64,000 bases of DNA, taken from positions 1-64,000 of the forward strand of contig JAEUMP010000003.1 in NCBI GenBank assembly GCA_016791445.1, in the 5' to 3' direction. Under the pieces are notes generated by a model that was given only the letters and a program-made list of their open reading frames with translations, was not told where the DNA came from and made no database searches. The first letter of the stretch is position 1; each line of letters begins with the position of its first letter. This document shows positions 8,436 through 17,101 of this stretch, in pieces. A program made the position numbers and the translations under genes. The stretch comes from Hyphomonadaceae bacterium (GTDB lineage: Bacteria > Pseudomonadota > Alphaproteobacteria > Caulobacterales > Aquidulcibacteraceae).

Positions 8436-9388
8436 ACGCTTCTCTCGTTCCCCTTGGCGTCTCCGTTGGCGCGGCGCGCCGCCGCTCGGCATTGGCGCGT
8501 GCGCTGGGACCGGCGATTGCGGCGGCGTTGGAAGCGCCAGATGTGGTCGAAGCGCTGGTCAACGCCGATGGCAGATTATGGCTGGACCGAATTGGCGCCG
8601 GGCTGGTCGAAACGGAATATCGATTGTCGCCGCAGGACCGTGAAGCGGCGATCCGGCTCATCGCACACGAGGCGGGCGAGACCGTTGGCGAGCATCGCCC
8701 CTCGCTGCAGACCATTCTGCCCGACAGCGCTGCACGGGTGCAGGCGCTGCTGCCTCCACTCGTGGAGGCGCCTATTCTTGCCATCCGCAAGCGGCCTGCT
8801 GCGATCTTCACGCTGGCCGACTATGTGCGCGACGGAATCGCCACGGCCGAACAGGCAAGGCGGCTCAGCGAGGCGCTGCGTGAAAAGCGCAATATCGTCG
8901 TCGCCGGCGGCACGGGCTCGGGCAAGACGACGCTGCTCAACGCGCTTCTGGCTGAACCTGTCTTTCGAGACGCGCGCGTGGTGATTCTTGAAGACACCGC
9001 GGAACTGCAATGCGCCAGCGCGAACGCCGTGCAGCTTCTTGCCAAGCGCACGGAGCCGCCGGTCACGATGCGCGATCTCGTGCAGATGACGCTGCGCCTC
9101 CGGCCCGATCGCATCGTAGTCGGCGAGGTGCGCGATGGCGCGGCCCTCGAAGTCCTTAAGGCGTGGAACACAGGCCATCCCGGCGGACTGCTGACAGTGC
9201 ATGCGAACGCCGCCGCCGATGCGCTGTCGCGTCTGGAAGACCTCTGCATGGAGGCGCGCGCGACGCCGCCAAAGCGCCTGATCGCGCAGGCCGTCGACAT
9301 GGTCGTCTTCATCGCAAGACGCGAAGGCGGCCGGATCATAACCGAAATTCTTGAACCCGCAGCAAGCGAAGGGGCGGCGCATGAGTAG
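8432..9388 (+). CDS. trbB: TrbB, VirB11-like conjugation ATPase
   Basis: 318 residues. Walker A is GGTGSGKTT at 159-167, followed by the Asp box VVILEDTAEL near 183-192, a MTLRLRPDRIVVGEVRD Walker B region and a His box (GHPGGLLTVHAN). The hexameric traffic ATPase powers channel assembly and substrate transfer on the cytoplasmic face. It begins inside the stop of the RHH gene (ATGA) and its last eight bases overlap trbC, so these genes are tightly coupled. Confidence 0.95.
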   Translation: MNASLVPLGVSVGAARRRSALARALGPAIAAALEAPDVVEALVNADGRLWLDRIGAGLVETEYRLSPQDREAAIRLIAHEAGETVGEHRPSLQTILPDSAARVQALLPPLVEAPILAIRKRPAAIFTLADYVRDGIATAEQARRLSEALREKRNIVVAGGTGSGKTTLLNALLAEPVFRDARVVILEDTAELQCASANAVQLLAKRTEPPVTMRDLVQMTLRLRPDRIVVGEVRDGAALEVLKAWNTGHPGGLLTVHANAAADALSRLEDLCMEARATPPKRLIAQAVDMVVFIARREGGRIITEILEPAASEGAAHE

Positions 9389-9695
9389 GAAACAGGTTGT
9401 CAGGATCGGCGCGACGGCGCTGGCGATATTGGCGTTGGCGGGGCCGGCCTATGCGGCGGGGTCGGGTATGCCATGGGAAGGACCGCTGGAACAGATTGTG
9501 GATTCGATCACCGGGCCCGTCGCTCGCGCCGCAGCGGTCATCGCAATCGTGATTGCGGGTGTCACCATCATTTTCTCGGAAGGCGGCGGCGGCGTTCGCA
9601 AATTGGCGTTCGTCGGTCTTGGCATCGCCATCATGTTCGCCGCGGTCTCGTTCTTTCTCGACTTCTTCGGATTTGCCGGCGGCGCGGTGATTTGA
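9381..9695 (+). CDS. trbC: TrbC, conjugative pilin (VirB2-like)
   Basis: 104 residues from the ATG at 9381, overlapping the end of trbB. A signal peptide (LAILALAGPAYAA) is followed by a short exposed segment (GSGMPWEGPLEQI) and two hydrophobic helices (AAVIAIVIAGVTIIF; FVGLGIAIMFAAVSFFL), the layout of VirB2/TrbC prepilins. It would be processed and polymerised into the conjugative pilus. Assignment rests on this architecture and its place between trbB and trbD. Confidence 0.9.
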   Translation: MSRKQVVRIGATALAILALAGPAYAAGSGMPWEGPLEQIVDSITGPVARAAAVIAIVIAGVTIIFSEGGGGVRKLAFVGLGIAIMFAAVSFFLDFFGFAGGAVI

Positions 9696-9964
9696 TGAGC
9701 GCCGACCTCGAACCCGAAGGCTATCGCATTCCGCTACGCGCATCGCTGACGCGCCCGATCCTGATGGGCGGCGTGCCGCGCGCATTCGCTATTCTCAACG
9801 CGACCGTGGGCGCCGCGATCGGGTTTGGTCTGCAACAGCCGTTCATAGCGTTTCCCTTGTGGGCATTGCTGCAGGGCGCTGCCGCGTGGGCCGCTGCGCG
9901 CGACCCGTGGTTCCTCGATACCTGGCCGCGTCATCTGGCCAAGCCCGTCTATCTGGGAGCCTGA
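9695..9964 (+). CDS. trbD: TrbD, VirB3-like inner-membrane protein
   Basis: 89 residues starting at the ATG that overlaps the trbC stop (TGATG). It has the YRIPLRASLTRPILMGGVPR start typical of VirB3/TrbD, then two adjacent hydrophobic stretches (about residues 30-70). VirB3-family proteins associate with the VirB4 ATPase; here trbE follows three bases later, consistent with that partnership. Confidence 0.9.
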   Translation: MSADLEPEGYRIPLRASLTRPILMGGVPRAFAILNATVGAAIGFGLQQPFIAFPLWALLQGAAAWAAARDPWFLDTWPRHLAKPVYLGA

Positions 9965-9967
9965 GCG

Positions 9968-12436
9968 ATGATGGATCTCCGTCCTTATCGCGACAGGGGC
10001 GCGAAGCTGGCAGATTATCTGCCGTGGGCGGCGCTGGTGGCGCCAGGCGTGGTGCTGAACAAGGATGGCGCCTTCCAGCGAACCGCGATGTTTCGCGGAC
10101 CCGATCTTGATTCCTCGACACCCTCTGAGCTGATGGGCGTGAGCGCGCGTCTCAACAATGCGCTCAGGCGCTTCGGTTCTGGATGGTGTCTGCATGTAGA
10201 GGCGCGCCGCTCGCCGGCGCCGGGCTATCCCGATGGCGCGTGGCCGAATGCGCTGTCCTGGCTGATTGACGAAGAGCGGCGCGCCGTCTTCGAGGCGGCG
10301 GGCGCCCGATTTGAAAGCCGCTATTTCTTCACGCTCACCTGGCTGCCGCCTGCCGAGCGGCAGACGAAGATGGAAGGCTTTCTGTTCGAGGGCGGCGCCG
10401 AAGCCAGCGCGAGCATCGACTATCGGCATCACCTTGAGCGCTATTGTCAGGAAACGGATTCTTTGCTGGCTCTGCTGGAGACCTTCTGTCCCGAAGCGCG
10501 TTGGCTGAGCGATGAAGAGGCGCTGACCTATCTGCACGATTGCATTTCGGATCGGCCCCACCGTGTCGCCAAGCCGCAAACGCCTTTTCACCTCGACGCG
10601 CTGCTCGGCGATGCGCCTCTGCTTGGCGGCCTGTCGCCGAAGCTCGGCGCGCATCACCTCAAGGTCATCTCTGTTAGAAGCTTCGTCACAGAGACCGAAC
10701 CAGGCCTTCTGGATGCGCTGAACCGACTGCCGCTCTCCTATCGGTGGGTGAGCCGCTTCATTCCGCTTGATCGCGAAGATGCGCGCCGCGAATTGGAGCG
10801 CATCCGCAAACGCTGGTTCTCGAAGCGCAAAGGATTGCTGACGCTGCTCCGTGAAGCGCTCTTCCGCGAAGAGGCGCTGCTCGTTGACAACGACGCCTCC
10901 AATCAGGCCGAAGACGCCGATCTGGCTTTGCAAGAATTGGGGGCCGATGCTGTCAGCGCAGGATTCGCCACGCTCACCATCATCGTCGCTGATGCCGATG
11001 AAGAGTTGGCCAATGAATCGGTTCGTCAAATTCAGCAAGTCACCGACAGCCTTGGTTTCGTCACCCAGGTCGAGAGCGTCAATGCGGTTGAGGCTTGGCT
11101 GGGATCGCTCCCCGGACAAGCTTACGCCGACGCGCGCCGGCCGGTTCTGCTTAGCCCAAGTCTCGCGCATCTGCTGCCGTTGAGCGCAATCTGGGCAGGC
11201 CCCGAACGCAACGCCCATCTCAATGCTCCGCCGCTCATGCTGACCGCGACGGATGGCGCGACTCCCTTCCGGCTTGATCTACATGTTGGGGATGTCGGTC
11301 ACACCATGATCGTCGGCCCGACCGGCAGCGGCAAATCGGTGTTGCTGGCGACGCTGGCCGCCCAATGGCTGCGTTATCCCGGCGCGCAACTCTATCTGTT
11401 CGACAAGGGCCGTTCGGCTCGGGCGACAGTGCTGGGTCTCAAGGGCGATTTCTTCGACCTTGGCGAGGAAGACGCTCTAGGGCTCCAGCCGCTCGAATAT
11501 CTCGAAAGCGTGGACGACAAAGCGTGGGCGCTCGACTGGCTGACGGGTGTCATCGCGTCGGCCAATGTGAGCGTCACGCCTGAATTGCGCGCCGAAGTCT
11601 GGCGCGTTGTCGAACTCCTGAGTGAGCGCCCGCGCGAGGATCGCACCATCACACTGGTCGCGGCGCTGGTGCAGGATGCGAGCGCGCGCGCCGCGCTCCA
11701 GCCCTATACGCAGGCGGGACCGTTTGGACGGCTTGTTGATCACGATGCATCCTCGCTGACGCACGGCGCCGTGCAAGCGTTCGAGATGGACGAGTTGCTG
11801 CGCCAGCGTCATGCGGCAGGCGCTGTCTTGGGCGTGCTGTTCCACGCGCTGGAGCGGCGTTTCGACGGACGCCCGACTATGCTCATCCTCGATGAAGCAT
11901 GGCTCTTCCTAAAAGATGCTTTCTTCGCCAACCAGATCCAGGATTGGTTGAAGACGCTGCGCAAACGCAATGTGGCCGTGGTGTTCGCGAGCCAGGAATT
12001 GGCCGATGTCGAGCAATCGCCAATTGCATCCACGATCATCGAGGCCTGCGCCACACGCATCTTTCTGCCAAACGACCGCGCGCGCGAACCGCACTCGCAG
12101 GATTTCTACCGCGCGCTTGGGCTGAATGCGCGCCAGATAGAGCTGATCGCGAGCGCGACGCCGAAGCGTGATTATTACCTGGTGAGCCGCGACGGTCGGC
12201 GTCTGTTCGAACTGGGCCTTGGCCCTGCAGCGCTGGCGTTTGTCGGCGCTTCTCGGCCCGAAGACCATGCCCTGATTGACCGTGTGCTCGCTGAGCATGG
12301 CCGGGATGGCTTTGCAGCGGCGTGGCTCGATCTGCGCGGTCAGCGCGACGCCGCCGACGCGGTTCGGCGCTTCGAGACCCATGCGTCCACCGGCAAGACC
12401 AACGCACTCAGGCAAGTTGCCGTCGCAGCGGAATAG
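9968..12436 (+). CDS. trbE: TrbE, VirB4-like conjugation ATPase
   Basis: 822 residues. The N-terminal CagE/TrbE/VirB region is followed by the ATPase core: Walker A GPTGSGKSVLLA near residue 450 and Walker B MLILDEAWLF near 637. A later FASQELADVEQSPI stretch and IFLPND motif are also characteristic. It energises pilus biogenesis and protein movement in the Trb channel. It lies in the expected position between trbD and trbJ, and its length is normal for the family, with no sign of damage. Confidence 0.95.
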   Translation: MMDLRPYRDRGAKLADYLPWAALVAPGVVLNKDGAFQRTAMFRGPDLDSSTPSELMGVSARLNNALRRFGSGWCLHVEARRSPAPGYPDGAWPNALSWLIDEERRAVFEAAGARFESRYFFTLTWLPPAERQTKMEGFLFEGGAEASASIDYRHHLERYCQETDSLLALLETFCPEARWLSDEEALTYLHDCISDRPHRVAKPQTPFHLDALLGDAPLLGGLSPKLGAHHLKVISVRSFVTETEPGLLDALNRLPLSYRWVSRFIPLDREDARRELERIRKRWFSKRKGLLTLLREALFREEALLVDNDASNQAEDADLALQELGADAVSAGFATLTIIVADADEELANESVRQIQQVTDSLGFVTQVESVNAVEAWLGSLPGQAYADARRPVLLSPSLAHLLPLSAIWAGPERNAHLNAPPLMLTATDGATPFRLDLHVGDVGHTMIVGPTGSGKSVLLATLAAQWLRYPGAQLYLFDKGRSARATVLGLKGDFFDLGEEDALGLQPLEYLESVDDKAWALDWLTGVIASANVSVTPELRAEVWRVVELLSERPREDRTITLVAALVQDASARAALQPYTQAGPFGRLVDHDASSLTHGAVQAFEMDELLRQRHAAGAVLGVLFHALERRFDGRPTMLILDEAWLFLKDAFFANQIQDWLKTLRKRNVAVVFASQELADVEQSPIASTIIEACATRIFLPNDRAREPHSQDFYRALGLNARQIELIASATPKRDYYLVSRDGRRLFELGLGPAALAFVGASRPEDHALIDRVLAEHGRDGFAAAWLDLRGQRDAADAVRRFETHASTGKTNALRQVAVAAE

Positions 12437-12445
12437 GAGGCGAGC

Positions 12446-13165
12446 ATGAAACAGAAATGGATCGCAAGGATAGCAGCTTTGGCTCTCGCTCTGAGCCTTG
12501 CCGTGCAGCCGGCGCCGCCTGCGTCGGCGCAAATTCCGGTGATTGACCCGTCCAACCTGGCGCAGTCGATCATGCAGGTCACGCACATGGTCGAGCAGAT
12601 ACGCAACCAGGTGCGCCAGATCGAACAGGCGACCGCCATGCTGCGGCAAAATCCGCTTCAGCTTTCGCCGGAGATTTCACAATCCATTGGTGAAGCGCGG
12701 TCGTTGTTCGAAAGCGTGCAAGGCATTGCTTTCGAAGCGAACCAACTGGGGGAGGAGATTCGGACTCTCTATCCCGATACCTGGGAAGACTACGATCTTG
12801 AGCGCGTCCTCGGTCAGTCAGACCTTTGGATGCGCGAGAGCAGGGCGAGCTTGCAGCGCGCGATGGAGGCCGAAGCCCGCGCCGCTGAGCGTATCCAGCA
12901 GACGCGGGGACGCATTGACCGCGCGATGCAATCGTCCAGCAACGCTGAAGGTCAAACCGGCGCCATTCAGGCGTCGAACCAGCTCCTCGGCATTCAGGCC
13001 GGTCAATTAGCGGAGATACACGCACTCCTCATTGCCCAGGGCCGTGCGCTTGAGACCGAACGTATGGAGCGTCTCGCGCGCGAGCAACGCGCTACCGAGA
13101 TCCAACGGCGCGCATTTCCCACAGAGCGCGGCGGCGACCTGACGCCAGCACGCACAGCGTTCTGA
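12446..13165 (+). CDS. trbJ: TrbJ, VirB5-like periplasmic protein
   Basis: 239 residues with a signal peptide (ALALALSLAVQPAPPASA) and a long, mainly helical mature part rich in Gln and Glu (HMVEQIRNQVRQIEQATAML), typical of TrbJ/VirB5, a minor pilus-tip component. GGAGG lies just upstream of the ATG. A trbK gene, usual after trbJ in RP4-like systems, is absent: only 13 bases separate trbJ from trbL. Confidence 0.9.
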   Translation: MKQKWIARIAALALALSLAVQPAPPASAQIPVIDPSNLAQSIMQVTHMVEQIRNQVRQIEQATAMLRQNPLQLSPEISQSIGEARSLFESVQGIAFEANQLGEEIRTLYPDTWEDYDLERVLGQSDLWMRESRASLQRAMEAEARAAERIQQTRGRIDRAMQSSSNAEGQTGAIQASNQLLGIQAGQLAEIHALLIAQGRALETERMERLAREQRATEIQRRAFPTERGGDLTPARTAF

Positions 13166-13178
13166 GGGAGCGCGCTTC

Positions 13179-14237
13179 ATGGACCCCACACAGGTCAATT
13201 CCTTTCTGGATCAGTTCCTGGCGATGGCCTCGAACGGCTTTGGACTGATCCAGGGCGACGTGACCTATGTGCTGAACGCGCTCATCGCCATCTCGATCGT
13301 ACTGGCGGGCGTGCAATGGGTGCTGATGCAGGAAGCGCCGCTCGCGCCCTTCTTTCGGAAGGTGCTGTTCATCGGTTTCTTCGCGTTCCTCATCAATAAT
13401 TGGAACGCGATCGCCACCGCCATCAATCATTCCGGCGCCTTGCTCGGGCTGCGCGCCGGCGGCTCCTCCTTGACACTCGCTGATCTGCACAATCCGGGGC
13501 GCATCGCCGGTATCGGCACGGAATTGTTCGGACGCACGGTCGCGCTCAGCGAGGGCATGAACATCATCACCGATTTCGTGCCGCTCATTACGACCTACGT
13601 CGCGGCGTTCTTCGTCATGATCGGTTTCTTCCTGTTGGCGCTGCAGCTCTTTGTGATGCTCATCGCTTTCAAGCTCGGCAGCCTCGCGGCCTTCGTGGCG
13701 TTGCCGTGGGGCGTGTTCAGCGGCACGGCCTGGATTGCCGAACGGCCGCTGGGGTGGGTGGTCGGGTCCGCCGTTCGGCTCTTCGTGCTGGGCTTCGTCG
13801 CCTCCATTTCGATCAGCTTTGTCGACTCGTTGCCGGCGACGCTGACGCTTGATGCGGGCGGCGCGCTCAATGTGCTGCTGTTCGGCCTGACCGTGATGGC
13901 GCTCGCATGGTTCGGGCCGGTGCTCGCCAGCGAAGTGGTGCAGGGCCAGCCGCACCTGTCCGGCGCCGACGCCTTTCGTGCTGGCCTTGGCGCGACCGTC
14001 ATCGGTGGCGGCGCTGCGCTTGCCGGCGGCGTGGTGGCGACGCGCATGGCGATCGGCGGCGCCCGTCTCATGGGCCGCGCTGGCGGGGCCACCAAAACCG
14101 CAATGTCCAATCGCGGCGGCGGCAAGGGCGGCGGCGGTAGCGGCGCGCGTCCCGCCATCAATTATGCCGACATGCAGCCAAAACCTGCACCACCACCACC
14201 GCCGTCATCGCCATCGTCTGGGGGAAGCAATCCATGA
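13179..14237 (+). CDS. trbL: TrbL, VirB6-like polytopic membrane protein
   Basis: 352 residues with several hydrophobic segments between about residues 30 and 260 (for example LIAISIVLAGVQWVLM, VAAFFVMIGFFLLALQLFV, ASEVVQGQPHLSGADAF between later segments), matching the TrbL/VirB6 family. The C-terminal 60 residues are Gly-, Ala- and Pro-rich and likely disordered. It forms part of the inner-membrane channel. The stop overlaps the trbF ATG by four bases. Confidence 0.9.
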   Translation: MDPTQVNSFLDQFLAMASNGFGLIQGDVTYVLNALIAISIVLAGVQWVLMQEAPLAPFFRKVLFIGFFAFLINNWNAIATAINHSGALLGLRAGGSSLTLADLHNPGRIAGIGTELFGRTVALSEGMNIITDFVPLITTYVAAFFVMIGFFLLALQLFVMLIAFKLGSLAAFVALPWGVFSGTAWIAERPLGWVVGSAVRLFVLGFVASISISFVDSLPATLTLDAGGALNVLLFGLTVMALAWFGPVLASEVVQGQPHLSGADAFRAGLGATVIGGGAALAGGVVATRMAIGGARLMGRAGGATKTAMSNRGGGKGGGGSGARPAINYADMQPKPAPPPPPSSPSSGGSNP

Positions 14238-14917
14238 AGACGCCATTCACGGCGCCCGCGCAGTCCTATGCGGGAGAAGAAGGCGACACGCCCTATAAGC
14301 GGGCGCGCCAGGAGTGGGACCGGCGCATGGGCGCCGCAGTCATTTCGGCGCGCGCCTGGCGCATGATGGCGATCGCGGGCTTGGCGCTCTCGGCGGGGCT
14401 CGCACTGGCGCTGACTATCGTCGCTCTGCAGCAGCGTACCTTCGTTCACGTCGTCGAAGTCAGCCCGGAAGGGCAGGTCATGAATGTGCGCGCCGCGAGC
14501 GGCGAGTGGCGCGCCAACGATGCGCAGATCGCCTACCATTTAGGTCGCTTCGTGCGCCTTGTTCGTGGACTGCCGACAGACGGCGTGGTGCTGCGCGAGA
14601 ATTGGCTTGAGGCGTACAAGTTTCTGACGCCGCAGGCGGCGGCGCAATTGACCGAAATCGCTCGCGAAGATGACCCGTTCCTGAGCCTCGGCCGCGTCGG
14701 ACGCACAATACACATTCGTTCGATCATTCAGCGCTCGGATCATTCCTGGGAAGTGTCTTGGATCGAACGCGAGACCAACGCGACCGGCTCGCCGGACGGG
14801 CAGGCGTATTCGGGCGTCTTCACTGTCACGACCCGCCGGCCAAGAACCGCAGACGAGATCGCGACTAACCCCCTCGGTCTTTTGATTTCCGAATTCTCCT
14901 GGAGCCGCGTGCGATGA
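14234..14917 (+). CDS. trbF: TrbF, VirB8-like protein
   Basis: 227 residues. A cytoplasmic N-terminus with YKRARQEWDRRMGAAVISAR precedes one membrane helix (about residues 46-65) and a periplasmic NTF2-like VirB8 domain (FVHVVEVSPEGQV, AYHLGRFVRLVRGLP, YKFLTPQAAAQL, WEVSWIERE). It is a scaffold of the translocation channel. Overlaps of four bases on both sides (trbL, trbG) show tight operon structure. Confidence 0.92.
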   Translation: MKTPFTAPAQSYAGEEGDTPYKRARQEWDRRMGAAVISARAWRMMAIAGLALSAGLALALTIVALQQRTFVHVVEVSPEGQVMNVRAASGEWRANDAQIAYHLGRFVRLVRGLPTDGVVLRENWLEAYKFLTPQAAAQLTEIAREDDPFLSLGRVGRTIHIRSIIQRSDHSWEVSWIERETNATGSPDGQAYSGVFTVTTRRPRTADEIATNPLGLLISEFSWSRVR

Positions 14918-15795
14918 AAGCCGCCTTACTGCTCGCTGCGGCGACTGTCGCCGCTACGCTCAGCGTTGCGCCGCCGGCCCGGGCGCAAGAAACCCAACGC
15001 CAGTGTCCGGCACTCAGCGTGGCCGCGCCGCAAGCCGCCGTGTCACGTCGCGGGCGCGCCCAGACCTCGGTCGAGATGCTTGCGGCGGCCAATGGCGCAG
15101 CGCGCCAGAGGCCCGACGCGCGGAGTTTTGCGCAAGCGCGTCAAATCTACACTTATGCGCCGGGCGCAATCTACGAACTCTACGCCAATCCAAACTTCAT
15201 CTCCGCGATCCTGCTTGAGCCGGGTGAGACGCTGAACGATGTCGCGGCGGGCGATACGGCGCGTTGGATGGTGACGGAGGCGCAGGCGGAAGCCGAAGTC
15301 GATGGGCGCACCATCGTCTTGGTGAAGCCGCAAACCGCGAACCTGCGGACGAACATCGTGCTCGTCACCAGCCGCCGCACCTATACGATCGAAGCGATCG
15401 CGCAATTAGGTCAGGCCTATTCGACCGAAATCGCATGGTGTTACCCGGAGCGGGCGGCGCCGAGCGCGAATGTAGGCGATCTCAGTTTCAGCTACCGCGT
15501 TCGTACGACGCGCGGTCGACAACCAGCCTGGCTTCCGACGCGCGTCTTCGACGACGGACGGCGCACCTGGATCGAGATGCCGCCCCAGGCCGCCTCAACC
15601 GACCTGCCGCCGCTCTTCGTCATCACCGGCGAAGGCGTTGAGTTGGTGAATTACCGGCTGCAGGGCGATCGCTACATGGTCGATCGCGTCTTCGATGTTG
15701 CGGAGTTGCGCCTCGGTACGCGTTCGCCGGTGACTGTGCGGATCGAGCGCGAGACGGATGAAGCATCAAGACCGCGCCGTATCGGGAGGCCCTGA
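14914..15795 (+). CDS. trbG: TrbG, VirB9-like outer-complex protein
   Basis: 293 residues with a signal peptide (LLAAATVAATLSVAPPARA). The mature part has the VirB9/TrbG features: YTYAPGAIYELYANPNFI with EPGE following, a RTNIVLVTSRRTYTIE strand pair, and a C-terminal domain with FVITGEGVELVNYRLQG. It would form the periplasmic/outer-membrane ring with TrbI. It overlaps trbF by four bases and trbI by one base. Confidence 0.92.
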   Translation: MKAALLLAAATVAATLSVAPPARAQETQRQCPALSVAAPQAAVSRRGRAQTSVEMLAAANGAARQRPDARSFAQARQIYTYAPGAIYELYANPNFISAILLEPGETLNDVAAGDTARWMVTEAQAEAEVDGRTIVLVKPQTANLRTNIVLVTSRRTYTIEAIAQLGQAYSTEIAWCYPERAAPSANVGDLSFSYRVRTTRGRQPAWLPTRVFDDGRRTWIEMPPQAASTDLPPLFVITGEGVELVNYRLQGDRYMVDRVFDVAELRLGTRSPVTVRIERETDEASRPRRIGRP

Positions 15796-16868
15796 TGAGC
15801 ACACTCGCATCAGCGCCGCAGACGCCAGGGCCGGACCTCTCTATTCGCGCGCGTGCGCCAAGTCCGCGCCGTCTCTCGCGCAAAGTGTTGCTTGCCGGCG
15901 CGATTGCAGCCGCGTCCGTTGTGACGCTGGCGCTGTTCTATGGGTTGAGCGAGCGGCCGCGCCGCAACGCGGCAGAGGCGGAGGCTGTCGCGGCTGCTGG
16001 CGGTCCGCCGGAATCCATTCGCAACGCAGCAAGTCAGTACGAAGCAGGCGATCTGCCGGAAGGACGGCTCGATCCGCCGCAAGACATGCTCTGGGGCGAT
16101 CATCCGCCGCCAGCGGCTGAACTCGCACCGCCGCAAGACGCAAGCTGGCGCGGCGGCGGCGCGGGCGCTGGTGCCGGTCCCGCCGCGCCCGATGCGCAAA
16201 CACTGGCGCGTGGGTCGCCGATCATTTTCGCAAGCCGCGATGAGGCGCGCGACGCCGCGCGGGAAGACGAAGCGCGCTTGGACGCGCGGCTCGTGCCGCC
16301 GCGCTCTCGCTATGAACTCATTTCTGGCTCTGTGATCCCGGCCGCTTTGGTGACGGCGCTCAATTCCGATCTGCCGGGCGCCGTCATCGCGCAGGTCACG
16401 TCGAATGTGTATGACAGCGTCAGCGGCGACTATCTGCTCATTCCGCAAGGATCGCGGCTGATCGGCGAGTATCGCGCGGCGCCGTCCTATGGTGATCGGC
16501 GCCTGCTGCTCGTCTGGAACAGGCTCATTTTTCCCAATGGCTGGTCGATCAGCCTGCGCGGCATGCAAGGCGCCGATCCGTCCGGCGCCTCAGGCGTGCG
16601 CGACCGCACGGACAATCATCTGGGGCGGCTAGCGGGTGCTGTTGCACTCTCGGCCATCGTCAGTGTTGTCGCCGACAACGCTGAGGATGACGATGAAAAT
16701 AACTTCAGCCAAAGCGTCGGCGACGCCGCAGCCGCGGAAGCCGCGCGCACCGGGGGGCGCATCATCGATCGCGAACTACAGGTGCGTCCGACCCTTCGTG
16801 TACGCGCCGGCGCTTCGGTGCGGGTGCTGGTCACGCGCGATATTCAGTTGAGGCCGTATCGAATGTAG
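15795..16868 (+). CDS. trbI: TrbI, VirB10-like channel protein
   Basis: 357 residues. A cytoplasmic tail, one membrane helix near residues 33-52 (VLLAGAIAAASVVTLALFYG), a Pro-rich periplasmic linker, then the TrbI/VirB10 domain (YELISGSVIPAALVTALNS, YLLIPQGSRLIGEY, and RVLVTRDIQLRPY at the end). VirB10-type proteins span both membranes and gate the channel. It is the last structural gene of the operon; no trbH is seen. Confidence 0.93.
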   Translation: MSTLASAPQTPGPDLSIRARAPSPRRLSRKVLLAGAIAAASVVTLALFYGLSERPRRNAAEAEAVAAAGGPPESIRNAASQYEAGDLPEGRLDPPQDMLWGDHPPPAAELAPPQDASWRGGGAGAGAGPAAPDAQTLARGSPIIFASRDEARDAAREDEARLDARLVPPRSRYELISGSVIPAALVTALNSDLPGAVIAQVTSNVYDSVSGDYLLIPQGSRLIGEYRAAPSYGDRRLLLVWNRLIFPNGWSISLRGMQGADPSGASGVRDRTDNHLGRLAGAVALSAIVSVVADNAEDDDENNFSQSVGDAAAAEAARTGGRIIDRELQVRPTLRVRAGASVRVLVTRDIQLRPYRM

Positions 16869-16882
16869 TGAAGGAGCAGGAC

Positions 16883-17101
16883 GTGAGCTTGGAGAACCAG
16901 GAGCCGCATCAAGTCATGACGCCAATGAAGCGGGCAAATTTGAGAGAACGCGAGGCGGCGCTTCATATCGGCGTTGCGCCGAAAACGCTGGCCAATTGGC
17001 GCTCCGCGGGCAGGGGGCCGCGCTTCAGCCGGCTCGGCCGCGCGATCGTCTATCGCGTTGAAGATCTCGATCGGTTCGTGGAAGAGCGCCTCCAGGCCTA
17101 G
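16883..17101 (+). CDS. Small helix-turn-helix protein, excisionase/AlpA-like
   Basis: 72 residues from the GTG at 16883, which has AAGGAG six bases upstream; an earlier in-frame GTG at 16868 overlaps the trbI stop but is less well placed. The core (REREAALHIGVAPKTLANWR, then GRAIVYRVEDLDRFVEER) is a MerR/AlpA-type winged helix-turn-helix, as in excisionases and phage regulators. It is convergent with the integrase and overlaps its end by four bases. Position beside the integrase suggests a recombination directionality factor, but being at the end of the trb operon it would then be made together with the transfer genes. The role is inference. Confidence 0.8.
   Translation: MSLENQEPHQVMTPMKRANLREREAALHIGVAPKTLANWRSAGRGPRFSRLGRAIVYRVEDLDRFVEERLQA

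Noticed and set aside
9734-11218. 494-codon open frame antisense to trbD/trbE
   Set aside because: Shadow frame; trbD and trbE on the plus strand are unmistakable.
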